64,000 bases of DNA from Otatea glauca (lineage: Eukaryota > Streptophyta > Magnoliopsida > Poales > Poaceae). Shown here piece by piece: positions 45,960 to 57,727 of the stretch. A program made the position numbers and the translations under genes. The first letter of the stretch is position 1. The number at the start of each line of letters is the position of its first letter. Below the pieces are notes generated by a model. The model saw nothing but the letters and a program-made list of their open reading frames with translations. It had not been told where the DNA came from and ran no database searches. The stretch lies in the NCBI GenBank assembly GCA_036346275.1, contig CM070713.1:59949567-60013566 (forward strand). The letters are read 5' to 3'.

Positions 45960-47165
45960 TTTCCTTTTCTTTTCCGGCCGATCGGCTATTTGGGCCTTGC
46001 CCTGGCCCATAAGCGCGCATGCGCTAGGGTTTCCCCCTTGCGCCTCGCGCCACAAGGCCATCGCCGCCTCCTTTTTACGCTTCGTCGCTCGCCCTTCCTC
46101 TTCCCGTCTGCGGCTCGCGCCGCCACGCCACCTCGCTCGTGCCACTGGCTGCGGCGTCCCCGCCTCCGATTCTTCGTGCGGTGTTTACGGCCGGAGCGCA
46201 CGGCGGCGGCTGCGAGGCACGGCCAAGGTGCTCGCGGCGGAACAAGGCGGCGGTGCTCGGCTTCGAGCCGGGCAGACGGGAAAACCGGCGCGGAGCGGCG
46301 GCGGCGGCGGCGACGGCGTGCCGGCGCGTTCGCGATGGATGGAGCGCGCGCGGCGGGCTCGCCGGGCGATTCGCGTGGCGGAGGCGGCTTGAGCCGACCG
46401 GCGACGGCGCGACAATGGCAAGCGACGGCGCACACGCGAAGCCGAGGCTTCGCCGATGATACAGGCGGCGAGAGGCCAATGGCGGCTTTGGGCGCGATCG
46501 CGGACGACGGATCTTGAGGTCGGGAGGCGCGGCCGCAAGCCGGCGGCGGCGTCTGCGTGACGGCCGGGGTCGTCGCGTGGGCGAGCGCGGGCGGTCGAGG
46601 GCATCTCGGGTGACGACGCGGCGGCGGGCGGCTAAGCGCGCGCGCATGGCGGTGGCCGAGCCGGCGGCGCTTACGCGCGGCTACGTCTTGAGAGCCAGTC
46701 GACGGCGGCGGGGCGTGTGCCATGCGGGTGACGCGCCGAGGCGGAGTCGCAAGGGCCGAGCCGCGATGGCGCTGCGAGGTGAGACCGGGCGGTGGCGGCG
46801 GCGATCGCGAACCGCGCGCCGAGGCGGCAAGCGCGTCGGGGCGGCCGAGCGGCGACTTCGTGCGACGGTGGGCGGCCGAGGCCGTCGCCGTCGCGACGGC
46901 GACAATGCGCCGCGGGTTGCGTGCATCTGCGGATGCGGCTGCGTCGCGAGCGTCGGCTTCGGCTTGTGGGCGTTTGGATCGTGGCGGCGCTTCGAGGCGG
47001 CGGCGGGAGGACGGCCGAGCACGGGTCCCGGCGACGGCCGGGCACGACGCTTACGCTAGGGCGCGGCCTCGGCGATGGTCTTGCGGCGACGGCGGTCGGG
47101 CGGCGGTGGCTGCGAGCAGCGGCGTGCGGCACAGCCGGTGGTGATTAGTAGTGGCGGCTATGCGA
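45960..47165 (-). other. GC-rich leader of the copia element
   Basis: About 1.2 kb of very high GC content, full of CGGCGGCG/GCCGAGC words, lies between the 5' LTR and the gag start. All six frames stay open for long stretches (up to 245 codons), a result of composition. No domain is recognised; the translations are Arg/Pro/Ala-rich. On its gag side it is bordered by a TTCTTTTC-rich run (45920-45975). I treat it as non-coding leader; an acquired GC-rich host segment is an alternative. Confidence 0.6.
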
Positions 47166-47382
47166 GCGCGCAAGCCGAGGCAAAAAAAATTTCTGTGATG
47201 ATGAACATCAATCGCGCATGTACTGTTGCTTCGAGCCGTCTGTAGCTTCGTACCACGCGACAAATAAGTACTGATGCGTAAGGTAGATGTATGTATAGAA
47301 AAGCGATTAGATTCATTCATCGAAACCCACCTTTTCTCACCTTTTCAATCTGTTCGCTCGGTAGAGCTTAGTGCTGATAACG

Positions 47383-47600
47383 TGTTAAGGAACCTCGCTA
47401 TCGAATAGTCCGGGGTTCCCGAACGGATCTAAATTGGAGAACAGAGAGAGACACATGTATATGGGGAGCGACGACAGAATTCTTTATTGCTTTCTGATTG
47501 CTTGTACAATGGGGAAACCCCCTCCTACTTATATAGTAGTCGTCTAGGGTTTCGGCTAAAGGACCATCGTGGGCTTTCTTTGGGCCATGTGGTTTCCAAA
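47383..47600 (-). repeat. 5' LTR of the short-LTR copia element
   Basis: Parallels 41423-41642 almost base for base (for example GAGAACAGAGAGAGACACA and GACAGAATTCTTTATTG). The end that should read CCAACA instead runs into A's near 47598, so the outer boundary is uncertain by a few bases. Confidence 0.88.
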
Positions 47601-47864
47601 AAAAAAAGTATCATAGGTGCGAAATGGGCTAGATATATTTAGTCCGCAAGATAAGACACTAACTGCTTCCAAGGCATATATAGCACTTTTTATTTAGTGC
47701 CAACATATATATGCCAAGTTCACATATTAGCACTTAGAATTGAATGGGCTAGAACCTGATACTAAATCAGAATGATCTTTCGGTAAACCTGTTGCTATTG
47801 TCTTGAACACTCCATATTGGGGATTTGAAGAACTCCCGAGCTGGAGCGGAAGGCAGAGTGATGG
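47601..47864. other. Unassigned DNA between two elements
   Basis: AT-rich, no frame or element ends recognised. Confidence 0.5.
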
Positions 47865-47867
47865 AAC

Positions 47868-48294
47868 CATTACTAAAAAAAAACATTTCTTGTCAGGTCT
47901 ATCACTACCGATTCAACTAGAACCGACAGTGATAACACTATCACTATCGGTTCATAAGCTAGACTAGCACCAATGCCTAACCGAAGAACCGACAGTGATA
48001 GTAACTTATCACTGCCGGTTCTTAAGCGGCAATGATAATGGAGGAAGTATCATTGCCGGTTCATAAGCCGACCGGCAGTGATAATATTTTTGAAAAATCA
48101 TAACTTTTTCATACGGAGTCGGATAGAGACAAAATTTATATAAAAATTGTAGCTCTCGATGAGATCTACAACTTTGTAGTTGACAACTTTTTATTTGATA
48201 GTCGGACTATTACTACCGATCAATTACTGTCGGTTCTAATTCCGATAATAATATGGATTTGAAACTAGTAGTAACCACGTTTTCTATAGTAGTG
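47868..48294. mobile_element. CACTA-type MITE
   Basis: The left end reads CATTACTAAAAAAAAAC and the right end, reverse-complemented, CACTACTATAGAAAACG. A perfect 3-bp duplication AAC flanks it (47865-47867 and 48295-48297). The interior carries ATCACTGCCGGTTC/GAACCGGCAGTGAT units and one copy of the CCGTATGAAAAAGTTATGA segment shared with the other two CACTA elements. 427 bp, non-coding. Confidence 0.88.
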
Positions 48295-48297
48295 AAC

Positions 48298-51200
48298 AAT
48301 AAAATGGAGCGCGAAGGGGACGATCGAGTCCCACTCCCACGTTGCCGCCGGTGGGGTGCGTGGGAGTGACTCACCGGCCACCGCTTTCGGATCGGCGCGC
48401 GCGTGGCGCTGTCGCTGCCTGCGGAGCTGGACAGCGCGCGCAGGACAACCAGCATGTACGGCAGCTTTGCCTCTCCTCTCGCTATCGGGCTTTTCCTTGA
48501 GGTAGTCGAATGCCTTTTCTCCTTTTCTTCTCGGTAACTCCCTTATCATGAACAACGTCCTTACTATGCTACTACGAGAAACAAACTTGAGATCAATCAA
48601 TAGCGCCTGAAAGGATGGTCTACACCGTGAGTCAGCCTGCACGCTCCGCTTTGTAGTGGATGGATTAGCTTTGCTGTCGTTGCTATGTGCATAGTACTCC
48701 ACTAGGTATGCACGTGTGCCGGCCGGCCGGCCGGCCAGTTGGAACAATACCTCAGCAATGCGGCCTAACCAAGGACCTGTAGGTGCTGAATCCTACGAAA
48801 AATATCAAGATCTCGTGATTTGATGATCATCGATCTAAGTACCGCCTAAGGACATGCACGGTTACACATGCGTGCGGTGTTCTTTTGGTATATAAACCGT
48901 TCCTCGTTTAAGCGTTAAGGTGGTTCGAGGTTCGCCACGGCCTCCCCATGCCGGATATGTCTATGACGTCCATCTTATGGTCAAGACGTTGCCATGCTGC
49001 CAAAAAATTACCGCCGGCCGTCGCTATCCTACTACCTCCCGGAGTACTCTGGTGCTAGCAGGTCTAGCCGCCTCCACCTACGTTGGCTCTGAATCCGTTT
49101 GACCCCACCCAAGCTGTTGCCAGATCCGACTTCCGCCATCAGTACCACCACTGGCCAGAGCCAAGGAAGAAGGCCGGATTCAGCTGCCCCTGCCCAAGCC
49201 GTCGTTGGATCCATCGTGGTTTGAAGATGATATTGTCATTGCCGCTAGAATATTTGTCATCATGGTTGTCGACATCTCCATCATAGCTATCATTGAGGAG
49301 AAGAAGGGGTGAGGCAGTTTAGTGGGAGAGGAGCAACAGTGAGGTGGCGGTGTAGTGGAGAGGAGTTGGGATGAGAGGCGGTGGCGCATTAGTCAGGACT
49401 CAAGAATCGGGAGGTGCTGGTGTATTGGGAGGCTTTCTTAGGGTTGAGGGTACAGCAATGGGCTGGTTGGGCCGTCTATGACCAGCCCATGGCCATATTT
49501 TCAGCTTTTTTTAATTTTTTTTTAAAAATGATCTTTTGTGGTTAAACTCTGTGTATACAATACCATGTGTTTGTACACTACCTAATAGAGTATGGTGTCG
49601 TCTCGTGCGCATCTTAAGCGTTTTGATAGTAAAAAAATGGTGAGTCGCATTGTCCCGCCTTATCATTCTAATAACCATGAAGCGTTCAATCAGCAGGCGC
49701 ATGTTTGGTCTCCATGCATGCATCATCCAGCCTGAATCCCGTACTCGAGCTCAATTATTGACTGAACTGTTTTCAGTTCTGATTGCTATTTCATTTTCTT
49801 GCCCTCGGAGGGCACGCAAGTTTGTCCTGCCGAGGGATCTCGCACCTCTGACGTCCTTCATGTCGATATCCCGCTACAAGGCGTACGTTCGTGTGACGTG
49901 GGAACCATGTGTGCCGCAAATTCATCGCAAGCTGAGCGTGGCTACAAGAAAACTAGTCCAAGAAAAGTAATTACAAGTAACTTATCCCATGCCTTTTGAT
50001 GTGTAAGCTATGTGATTGATCCTTGCTGTGATGGTTACATTATAGAACAAGAAAATTTCTGTAACATGTCAATTCGTCACTGGGAAAATAAGTTAATTAG
50101 GTCAAAGTTACATGCATGACACAGATTGTCAGTTAAGCATCTCGTTCCATATCGTTGTCACACTGGAGAGCCCCGATTGGTATCTCTTCTTTTGCTTGAC
50201 GATTCTGCTCAGTTGTACTATACCTTTTTTTGAAGTGCTTTTCCTGCTTTCTATGTTAGTACAGGCTTCTAAACTGACGAGTTTCAGAGAGTAAAGTTCA
50301 TTGGTTTTGCCTCTTCATCGGAAAAGCATTCAGAATGTGCGAAGAGACATCAACATTGTAAAACGAACCAAATTTATCCAACCTTCACTCGATTATAACC
50401 GGCCGGTAACAATAGGAGGAAAAGTACTTTAATAACACTTTCTTTGGACACATGAGCGAAGTGTCACCAAGTTTTTAAAAGTTGTTGTTTGGTGATCGAT
50501 CCTTATTATGACTCTTCAGTGGAGCGTCACCATATTACTACATTTTGTGACATTTTGAATGACTGTTCTGGGAGGCATCACCACTTAGCATTCTTGGTGA
50601 CACTTCAAAGTGTCATATGGTGGAATTCAACTTTAGGGAAAAGGATATGTGTATAAATAATATTAAAAGTGGACAATTTGGGGAATCATAAGATGAATAT
50701 TTTTAAGGAACATAATGCGATAGTTTTTTTTTAGGGAAAATGTGTAGTTTAATTATTTAATTCTTATTGGTATTATTTAAAATACTTACAAATACAATTA
50801 TAAAATAAACTTGGTCTGGATAAAAATATAATTTAGAAGATCCAATATGCGACAGCTCCCACATCATCAAAAAGTGCACTATTTGTTACTTGGAGTGCGC
50901 CGAAATTTTGAACTATGTTACACAAATTTTGGATAAAACACAATGCGATCAACTGTATTTTGTTTTGAACCAAAAGGACAAACCACCCGCCACCGTTAGA
51001 TCTCTTTCCAGTGTATATCTCAACCATTCACTCCCATCTCTCCCTCCTCCCAAACTCACAGCCGCCATCTTTCCTCCTAGTTCCAAGGCCCCATCGCCAT
51101 GGACGCCCCCACGCTAGCCGCCGCAATCGACGGCCTCACGCAGCAGCAGCCGCCGCCGGCATGCCCCTCCGACACTGCCGCCAACAGATGCAGAGGAGGG

Positions 51201-51340
51201 CGTGCCGAGGTCCTCCGCTCCATCGCCATTTACACATGCATGCATGTAAGATTTCAGATTTAATCTATCAGCGGTTAGCGACAACATGATACTAAGATAC
51301 AGAAATTAGGTGATATAACTTATAAGATAAAATGGACACC
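48298..51340. other. Unassigned intergenic DNA, possible gene relics
   Basis: A 160-codon frame at 48747-48265 (-) runs into the CACTA MITE and has no recognised domain. GGCC is repeated five times near 48718-48736. Around 50430-50640 the words GTGTCACCAA and GGTGACACTT recur in both orientations and may be MITE subterminal repeats. At 51100 a short GC-rich frame beginning MDAPTLAAAIDGL, followed by a GTAAG-like donor at about 51246, could be a first exon; no continuation was found. No gene is called. Confidence 0.35.
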
Positions 51341-51380
51341 GATCAGGTTCTTGCTTCTATCATCTCTGTATGCATTTTAA

Positions 51381-51500
51381 CAAAAACATGATGAGCAAGT
51401 TGGTACGCTACTGTGCTGCAGTAACTTGAAGCTAAAAGCCAACAAAAACCTGATGAGCAAGTTGGTACGCTACTGAGCTGCAGTAACTTGAAGCTTAACA
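51381..51500. repeat. 62-bp tandem duplication
   Basis: CAAAAAC(A/C)(T/C)GATGAGCAAG recurs at 51381 and 51443. The copies continue through TTGGTACGCTACTG and GCAGTAACTTGAAGCT. Confidence 0.88.
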
Positions 51501-51914
51501 ACCATTGATAAGATGAATTGCAAAATTGGAAGAGCAAATCTCAAATGGGTGCTCAGTTACACAACAAAATATTGAGAGAGGGAGGGAAGGAGAGAAGCAT
51601 GAAAGCAGAGGCTACGCTGTGGGGTTGGCTTTCCTTGGTGCAACTGGTGACAAACGGTGCCAAAAGATGTCCTCCCCGGCCAGTTTGCTACCAAATTTGG
51701 GCTATCAGCCCCTAATTCTTTTTGCTGGTGAGAGGGAAAGAGGAAATAGCTCCCTAAATCAACCATCACACATGCCAATGGCGACGAACGGTGCCGGAAG
51801 ATCTCTAAAAAAGTTTAAAACCAAGACGTAATAAAGAAAATCGAAGCTGAGCAGAGGACATATACGAGCCCTTCGGACGGTGAGCATACACTTGAAGGTT
51901 AGGCGCACTCTTTA

Positions 51915-52490
51915 TTACGACTTAAAACCGAAAGGAGTACCACGAACAAAGAAAACCAAAGTTAACACCAGACGTCTCATCGAGTGCTTGAGGCCACTTC
52001 CCATTCGCCCATGCCTCCGTGGGCTTCTCAACGCACGCGCGACATGCCTCCTCGCGTGCGACATCGCGTTGTTCTTGAAGCCGCCGTGTGAACTCGCCCT
52101 ACCGGTTGGCTTGATCAAGAAGCCGTTGGTCCTCGGGTTGATCTCCGATCAAACCACTGCTCAAATTCACATGGCGCGGAGGTGATCGCATGAAACGTAA
52201 ATTAGCAAAGTTTCATTCACAAATATTATGTAACCGTGACGATTGTTACCATGCGGCGATCCTTGAGCTCTTCTCCCGGATCAAGGCGTAGTTCAAAGAC
52301 TTCCAATACCTCCTCTTCCAAGTTGAAATTTCCCAAGAGCGGACAAGCTCGCAAAGATCTCCGCACATACACATGGGTGCTACTCCCACGAGGTAGGAAG
52401 AGATCTTGGTACGCTAAATTGCGCGGCATGCACTTGCTTCTTCCTTTGCCTTCCCTTTCCTTTGCACTTGCACGCCTCGGCATTTTCGAT
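51915..52490 (-). pseudogene. GRF-type zinc-finger protein remnant
   Basis: At 52377-52345 the - strand reads PMCMCGDLCEL and continues to KRRYWKSLNYA. This matches the GRF finger (CxCG...C...RxFWxCxN), with the third Cys changed to Ser. A Glu/Arg/Gln-rich stretch (DQPEDQRLLDQ, TRRLQEQRDVAREEACRA) follows near 52170-52010, after a likely intron, as in transposon-linked GRF proteins. Stops and a frameshift show decay. GRF fingers bind single-stranded nucleic acid in better-known proteins; the role in transposons is unknown. Confidence 0.6.
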
Positions 52491-52805
52491 TGATCCTGAA
52501 TTTTTCCTCACCCTCTATTCTTTCTTCCTGTATTCTTTGCGAGACCGCTTGTGAGAACGAATGTTATAAAGGCCAGATATCGCCCTTGTATGGAGCGATC
52601 GCCCCATATTAGGGCGATCGCCCCTACTAGAGGCGATAGGTGCACCGAGACGTTAGTGTGTTGTCACGTCGTGTGGCATAGGCAAGCAATGCATACATAA
52701 ATTTGAACAATTTAAAGTGATAAGGCTGTCATGTTACTAACTCGGAGAGTTATACAATATGCTGTTGAACGTAAAGCCATTACAAAAATACATCCGTACA
52801 ACAAG

Positions 52806-55310
52806 TCAATCACGCCACGCTTCTCGATCGGCCTGTGGGGTAGGTGAGTGGCGACGGCGAGCGGACGTCCCTCCTAGGTCGACCTGCGCAAGCGGCGTAG
52901 TAGTGTGTGGCGACGAGGGCGTGCCACGTGGCGGCGGCCCCGAGAGCCGAGAGGGGTCGAGGTAGTTGGTCGAAAGGTACTCCTCCGTGTCGAACTCGTG
53001 CGTCCGCTGTGGTCGTCGAAACCACCTGGGTCTGGCGGGGCGCGAGGCGACGAGGAGCCTCCAGCCCACTGCCCCCACTGCCGCTGCGTGGGAGCGTAGC
53101 GAGGAACCGGCGGGGTAGGGTGAGACGCGGAGGAGCCTCTCACCCCACCGTCCCCCATCAGAGTGAGTGGGAGCGTGACGAGGCACCGGCGGGTAGGGCG
53201 AGGTCTTTGGTGCGCAGGGCGTGGTGTGTTTGCGTCCGCCGACGTCTCTCGCGACTCGACAGTGGCCAAGTGAGCCAACCGCCTCATCTCTCGAGGACCC
53301 GAGCCCAAGTTGCTCTCGGACTCGACGGTGGTCACCAGATGCCCCGTAGGCGCGTCAACATGGACACGACCTCCACCTCAATCTCCCCATGAGCTGAGTG
53401 CGCATGTAACGTCGATTGTTATTACGTAATTTACATGAAAAAGACGTGCCCATGTAGCCGGTTGCGACACTTATCGAGGCGTTGTCCCTCCGGGACATCT
53501 CCGTGAAGGGTATGCGTGTCCGCTACCGATGCCTCGTCTGACGACGCACGGTCTGGTGTGTACCCACCCCGAGGCGAGTCTTGTGAGCGAACCACTCCAT
53601 GTAATCGATCGTACATGTCATGGTCGTCTGGCGGGTCTCGATGACCTCTCGTCGAGTCACGGCGTCCCATCGCCACTGACCCATGGCTGCATCGGTGCGT
53701 GGAACCGAGTGCCTCACTACAAGACCCATCCGGTCATCCGCAATGCAAAAGCAGTAAGTACACACCACATTAATTTCGCAAAGATGCGGAGTAGTAGGAT
53801 CGGGGCAGGCAAGTACATGGCGCCCACGTGCGACAACGTGACGAGGCGGCAAGGGAAAGGATCGAGCAGTCGAATCGCCGCAACACTCTCGGTGGAGTAC
53901 TCCTCGACACACGTGTCAAAGACGAGAACCTACGGTGAGCCGAAGGCCTCATCTCGCGTGCAAAGCACGGAGACCCATCAGTGCTTTCGGCGTGGGCGTC
54001 GTCGCGGTGTATGGCGTCCACCGCGACGTCCTCGTCGTGGAGGCGGTCGAACTCCGAACGAACTCGGTAGGACCTCCTCACTGTCGGTGCTGCACTGCTG
54101 GCTGTGAGGAAATAAGAAATGGCGAAGGTTATTCAATTGCGTTAGTGGGGAAAAAGATACGAGGAGCATACACGCGTCGGACCGGTGGTGGCCCATGGTG
54201 GGCGATCCACCGGTCGTCTCTCGTAAAGGCCTCGAGTGCGGTGTCGTGTCAACAATAGGCCTACCGATGGAGAAGCGCTCCCAGGACCACAACTGGAGGA
54301 GTAGGACGCAACCCGACATCGTCGCGTCGTGCTCCGCCCGAGAGACGGCGTCGCCAGAGAACCTTGGTACGCCGCCGCTAGCACACCTGAGGCCCACGAC
54401 CACTGCATCATCTGTTTACAAGGGTGGAGTTAGACGTGCTCCGCTGAGACGAGATTTGAACTGAGTGTGTTACCTCATCCAACGGGGTGTCGGCGATGTG
54501 TGGGCGTACTCGATCGGTGATTTGTCCATCGTGTTCTCGTGGGAGGACGGGAACATCACCCAACCGAACAACAACAAGAGGTATGCCTCCAAGTGGCGGG
54601 CCACGTCCGCCTCCTCCGCGTGCGGGTGGAGAAGCTGAGCCTGCAGCGTTCACAACAAACATTATCAGCAACTTAGCGCTTCTCTTTTAATTCTCAAAGA
54701 AAGAGGTACTCACCGTGAACTGAAGCAGCCACGCCTTCGTCGGTCCGTGGCGCTCACCCTCCCTGAGGGGCCGGTAGGGGGCTGCCCGGGGGTGCCGCTG
54801 CACCGCGGCGAAACGCGCGGACAACTCGGCGTGCCACGTGGCGGGCGTCGTCGCGGCGGCACGACCGTCGGACCCGCATGTGGAGGCCTAAGAGGTACGA
54901 CACGTCCCGCGGCGTCGGAGCCATCTCTCCGCACGGAAGGTGGAACGTCGCGTCTCGGTCTCCACCGGTCCACGAGTGCGCGAGAGACCGGTCAGACCAA
55001 CCTCGGGACCTCCTTGCCCGCTAACGGGCGATCACCTCCTCCACCATCCTACAAAGAGAAAGTAAGCGACCGCTCGCAACCCGCATGTAGTGCATTGCGT
55101 CGTTAAATTGCATTCACGGTAAGTACATATGCGTAAAAGAGTGCAAGCGTTGGCGACTTATCGTAGAACCAGCGTGGGTCGATGCGAAAGCGATTCGTTG
55201 CACCCGAGGTCGGAGTGTCCTAGCTCTCGGTTCTCCTATGCGAGTACCTAGACCGGTGGAGTCGCATCGGCGGTCACGTCCAACACCTCGAGGGCAAGGT
55301 CGCGCCATCG
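52806..55310 (-). pseudogene. Plant mobile domain (PMD) protein remnant
   Basis: Reading down the - strand: RWFYDKSPTLAL near 55190; then RSLAHSW and FHLPCGEMAPTPRDVSYLL (about 54985-54890), the signature PMD block; then, after a frameshift, RFAAVQRHPRAAPYRPLREG and GPTKAWLLQFT to a GTGAG donor near 54715; then HLEAYLLLLFGWVMFPSS (about 54610-54560) ending at GTAACA; then SWASGVLAAAYQG and, in another frame, GCVLLLQLWSWERFSIGRP (about 54300); then IDYMEWFAHKTRL near 53600. The C-terminal tail runs to a stop at 52806. Exon-intron order matches family PMD genes. Several frameshifts disable it. Confidence 0.78.
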
Positions 55311-55599
55311 TGGCTCATTACAAAGCAAATACAACAAATTTGTCGATAATTACATGTGCACACAAATGAAATGCGAAATAACGAATTGTACCATACTCAT
55401 CAAACAATACAACCAAGTGCGAGAGCCAAAAAATCTCATATTACAAACATACGAAAGACAAAGACATGTTCGACGAGGCACACAACGTCGAGAATTACAT
55501 TATCCTCGTAGATATTAAGCGGTACATCGGAGAATTACATGATGCGAAAAACAACTTACTAGTACATTGAAAATTACATCGATCATTACAACTTACATC

Positions 55600-56830
55600 A
55601 CAACTTACGGTCCATTGAAAAATACAAGATGGGAACAACATGGAAAATTACATTATCCGCGGTTGCGACGCGCCTCGGACTCGTCCATATCGTTCGAATC
55701 GCCTTGTCCTTCGACGCCCGACCTTCAGCTTCAACATTCGGATGTCCGGTACCCATCGATGGTCCGGAGGGGGGGCTGTTGTGAACGATCCATCCACTCG
55801 GTACCCGTACACCTCGTGATGCCACGTGTTGAGAACGCTCGCTTGTAGTAGTACGGGAGGCGAACGGACGGCGTGATTGATGCGTCTCGGCGGTGCGGCA
55901 ATGACGTCATGAGCACGGCAAGTCAAGCGCGTGGTTTACGACAGAGCACTCGCACTCACCGCTTCTGAGTATGCACAGATGGAAGTCCTCTCCGTGGGCA
56001 CCCTGCGACCTCGATCACCGCGATGCACGTGGTATCTCCGTTCCACGCCACTCTCGGTGTAACCCGATGTTACGACAATCGATTGTCCGACATACATGCT
56101 GTGGAGGTCTTGTATCGCTCAATGAAATATCTCTGTGTCCCTAATAAGACACCTTCAACTATACCCACGGTGGAAGGCATCCGGTGCCTTTCATTACCCA
56201 TTGTAAATCTCCGCCGAGTTCGTTGTCATGATCCCATAACGCGAGCCGCCCTCGTGATGTCGTATCCAATCGGTGAAACTCTTTATCTTTGGTACCGGCC
56301 TCGCCGGAGGTTTGGAGGGTCTCGCCGGCAAGCCTTACACAAGGTCAGTGGGGTCCTCTCCCTACTCATGGTACACCATCGGGTTCCTTGATGAACTAGC
56401 GGTACCTCCGGGATCCATTGATTGCTTCTTCGTTAGTTCGTCCAACGCCTTCCAAAGCGTCGAACTTCCTCCGTTAGTTCTGTTTGCACAGACGTTTGTT
56501 TGCTCCCACGAAGGGAACCGGTACCAACTCTCGATTGTTGGCATCCAAGATCGCCCTGTGTTTTATGCATGGATCGATGGATGTTTGAGCTAATCTTGTA
56601 CTTTGCCACCCAAGTGGGACGATCATGCACCGCCATATCAACTCGCACTTCACGTTGTAGTCCTTCTTCTTTGGACTTCAGCCGCCGAGAGACATTGCCC
56701 AAGTCACCTCGTTCTCAAAATTCAATGTTCCCTTCATTCATTGTTAGGTCTATAGGCACTCACCATCGTGGACTTCCTCATCCGCACGGTCCTCCTCTTC
56801 CATCAGTCTTAATTTGACATCACGAACTTG
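55600..56830 (-). pseudogene. MULE transposase remnant with SWIM zinc finger
   Basis: The - strand reads SRYGIMTTNSAEIYNGVM near 56245-56195, a conserved segment of the MULE transposase C-terminal half, and GECECSVVNHALDLPCSH near 55975-55920, a SWIM finger (CxCx(n)CxH). A PYYYKRAFSTRGITRC-like stretch follows near 55870, in a shifted frame. Upstream (56700-56430) pieces such as LDANNRELVPVPF recall the start of the DDE core, but the core itself is not complete. Frame changes occur every 100-200 bases. The family protein cuts and pastes the element in the nucleus; this copy cannot. Confidence 0.7.
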
Positions 56831-57727
56831 CGAAATGGAGCTCACGGTAGGTAACTCCTTTCTCCGTAAAAACGGTCTTGCGCTCGCTCACTCACGCCTC
56901 GACCAAGCATCAAATCCGAACATCCGATCTCATCTCCTATCTCCATAAAATATTTGGAAATACAATTTCTCCGAAAGAAAAAAATATTACAAAATACAAT
57001 CTACAAAACGATGGTATACAAAATTATTTACATTGCCTATACATTATTTACGTGTAATACACAACCCTAATAAATTAAATTTCTAAATATTACCTATAGT
57101 TTCTCTTGAACTAAATTTCTACATACAAAATACTACATTAAATTTGCATATAGTGAAATACTTTGTTTCAAATACTACATACTACATTAAGTAATCTACA
57201 TTAAATTTCACGGCATACAATTCTAAAATTCTAAACACTACGAAAAAATTTCAAATAAGTCCTAAATATTAAATGATACTTTAATTCGCACATAAAACAA
57301 TGTACAATTATCTCTAAAAAATTCTTACAAATAACTATAAAAAATCGGGCCTTGCATTAGGCCTAATCTATTTAATTGGGGCAGAGCTGGTATTAGGTGC
57401 AAATCGACTTCCCTCCAAACTGAAACCAAGCAATAGGGACACAAAATATAGCCCATGACACTAGATAACAAAAAGAGCACAAAAAAGATGGTGCATAAAA
57501 ATTGACTTGCAAATAACTGAAGGGAAGCAACACAATATAATGGCAATCGTGCCTTATACCGAGACAGAAGTGGAGTTTATAGCGGTGCAACAAATATCAC
57601 GGCAAAAAAATATTGGCCGGATCAGGAGGAAAGCCTCAAACAATACAGGGAGAGCACACCGAACCACTAAGCGGTTAATCATAGGTGTGCCTACAACAAT
57701 CACTTCCGTGATGTGGCTGAATTTGTT
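56831..57727 (-). other. AT-rich spacer and likely ADK 3' UTR
   Basis: 56930-57320 is very AT-rich, with ATACAAAAT/TACATTAAATTT words. The part next to the ADK stop (about 57727-57330) is the likely 3' UTR. No poly(A) signal was chosen with confidence. Confidence 0.4.

Larger units (their letters stand above)
41423..47600 (-). mobile_element. Ty1/copia retrotransposon with short LTRs, gag deleted
   Basis: LTRs of about 220 bp (41423-41642 and 47383-47600) both start TGTTAAGGAA on the + strand. Between them, on the - strand, lie a GC-rich leader, the start of gag, protease, integrase, RT and RNase H in copia order. Just inside the right LTR the - strand reads CGTTATCAGCAC, a primer-site-like sequence found in several copia families (recalled). 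Just inside the left LTR the - strand has the polypurine tract AAGGGGGAG. Most of gag is missing and pol has frameshifts, so it is dead. No matching target duplication was found: the outer end of the right LTR has decayed into an A-run. Confidence 0.9.
51900..56830 (-). mobile_element. Decayed MULE with transposase, PMD and GRF zinc-finger genes
   Basis: Three coding remnants lie in one orientation (-): a MULE transposase with SWIM finger (56.8-55.6 kb), a plant mobile domain protein (55.3-52.8 kb) and a GRF zinc-finger protein (52.5-51.9 kb). PMD domains are known from plant transposons, including MULEs, and GRF fingers are common beside them in grass genomes (recalled). AT-rich spacers with repeated ATTACAT words separate the first two. 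Terminal inverted repeats and a 9-bp duplication were not found, so the outer limits are those of the coding remnants. Confidence 0.65.

Noticed and set aside
45986..47144. Open frames of up to 245 codons
   Set aside because: They arise from extreme GC content in the leader of the copia element; overlapping frames on both strands are equally open and none shows a domain.
48265..48747. 160-codon frame on the - strand
   Set aside because: It ends inside the CACTA MITE and no domain is recognised; too weak to call a gene.
49650..49970. 106-codon frame on the + strand
   Set aside because: No recognisable domain, no splice context, no neighbours in support.
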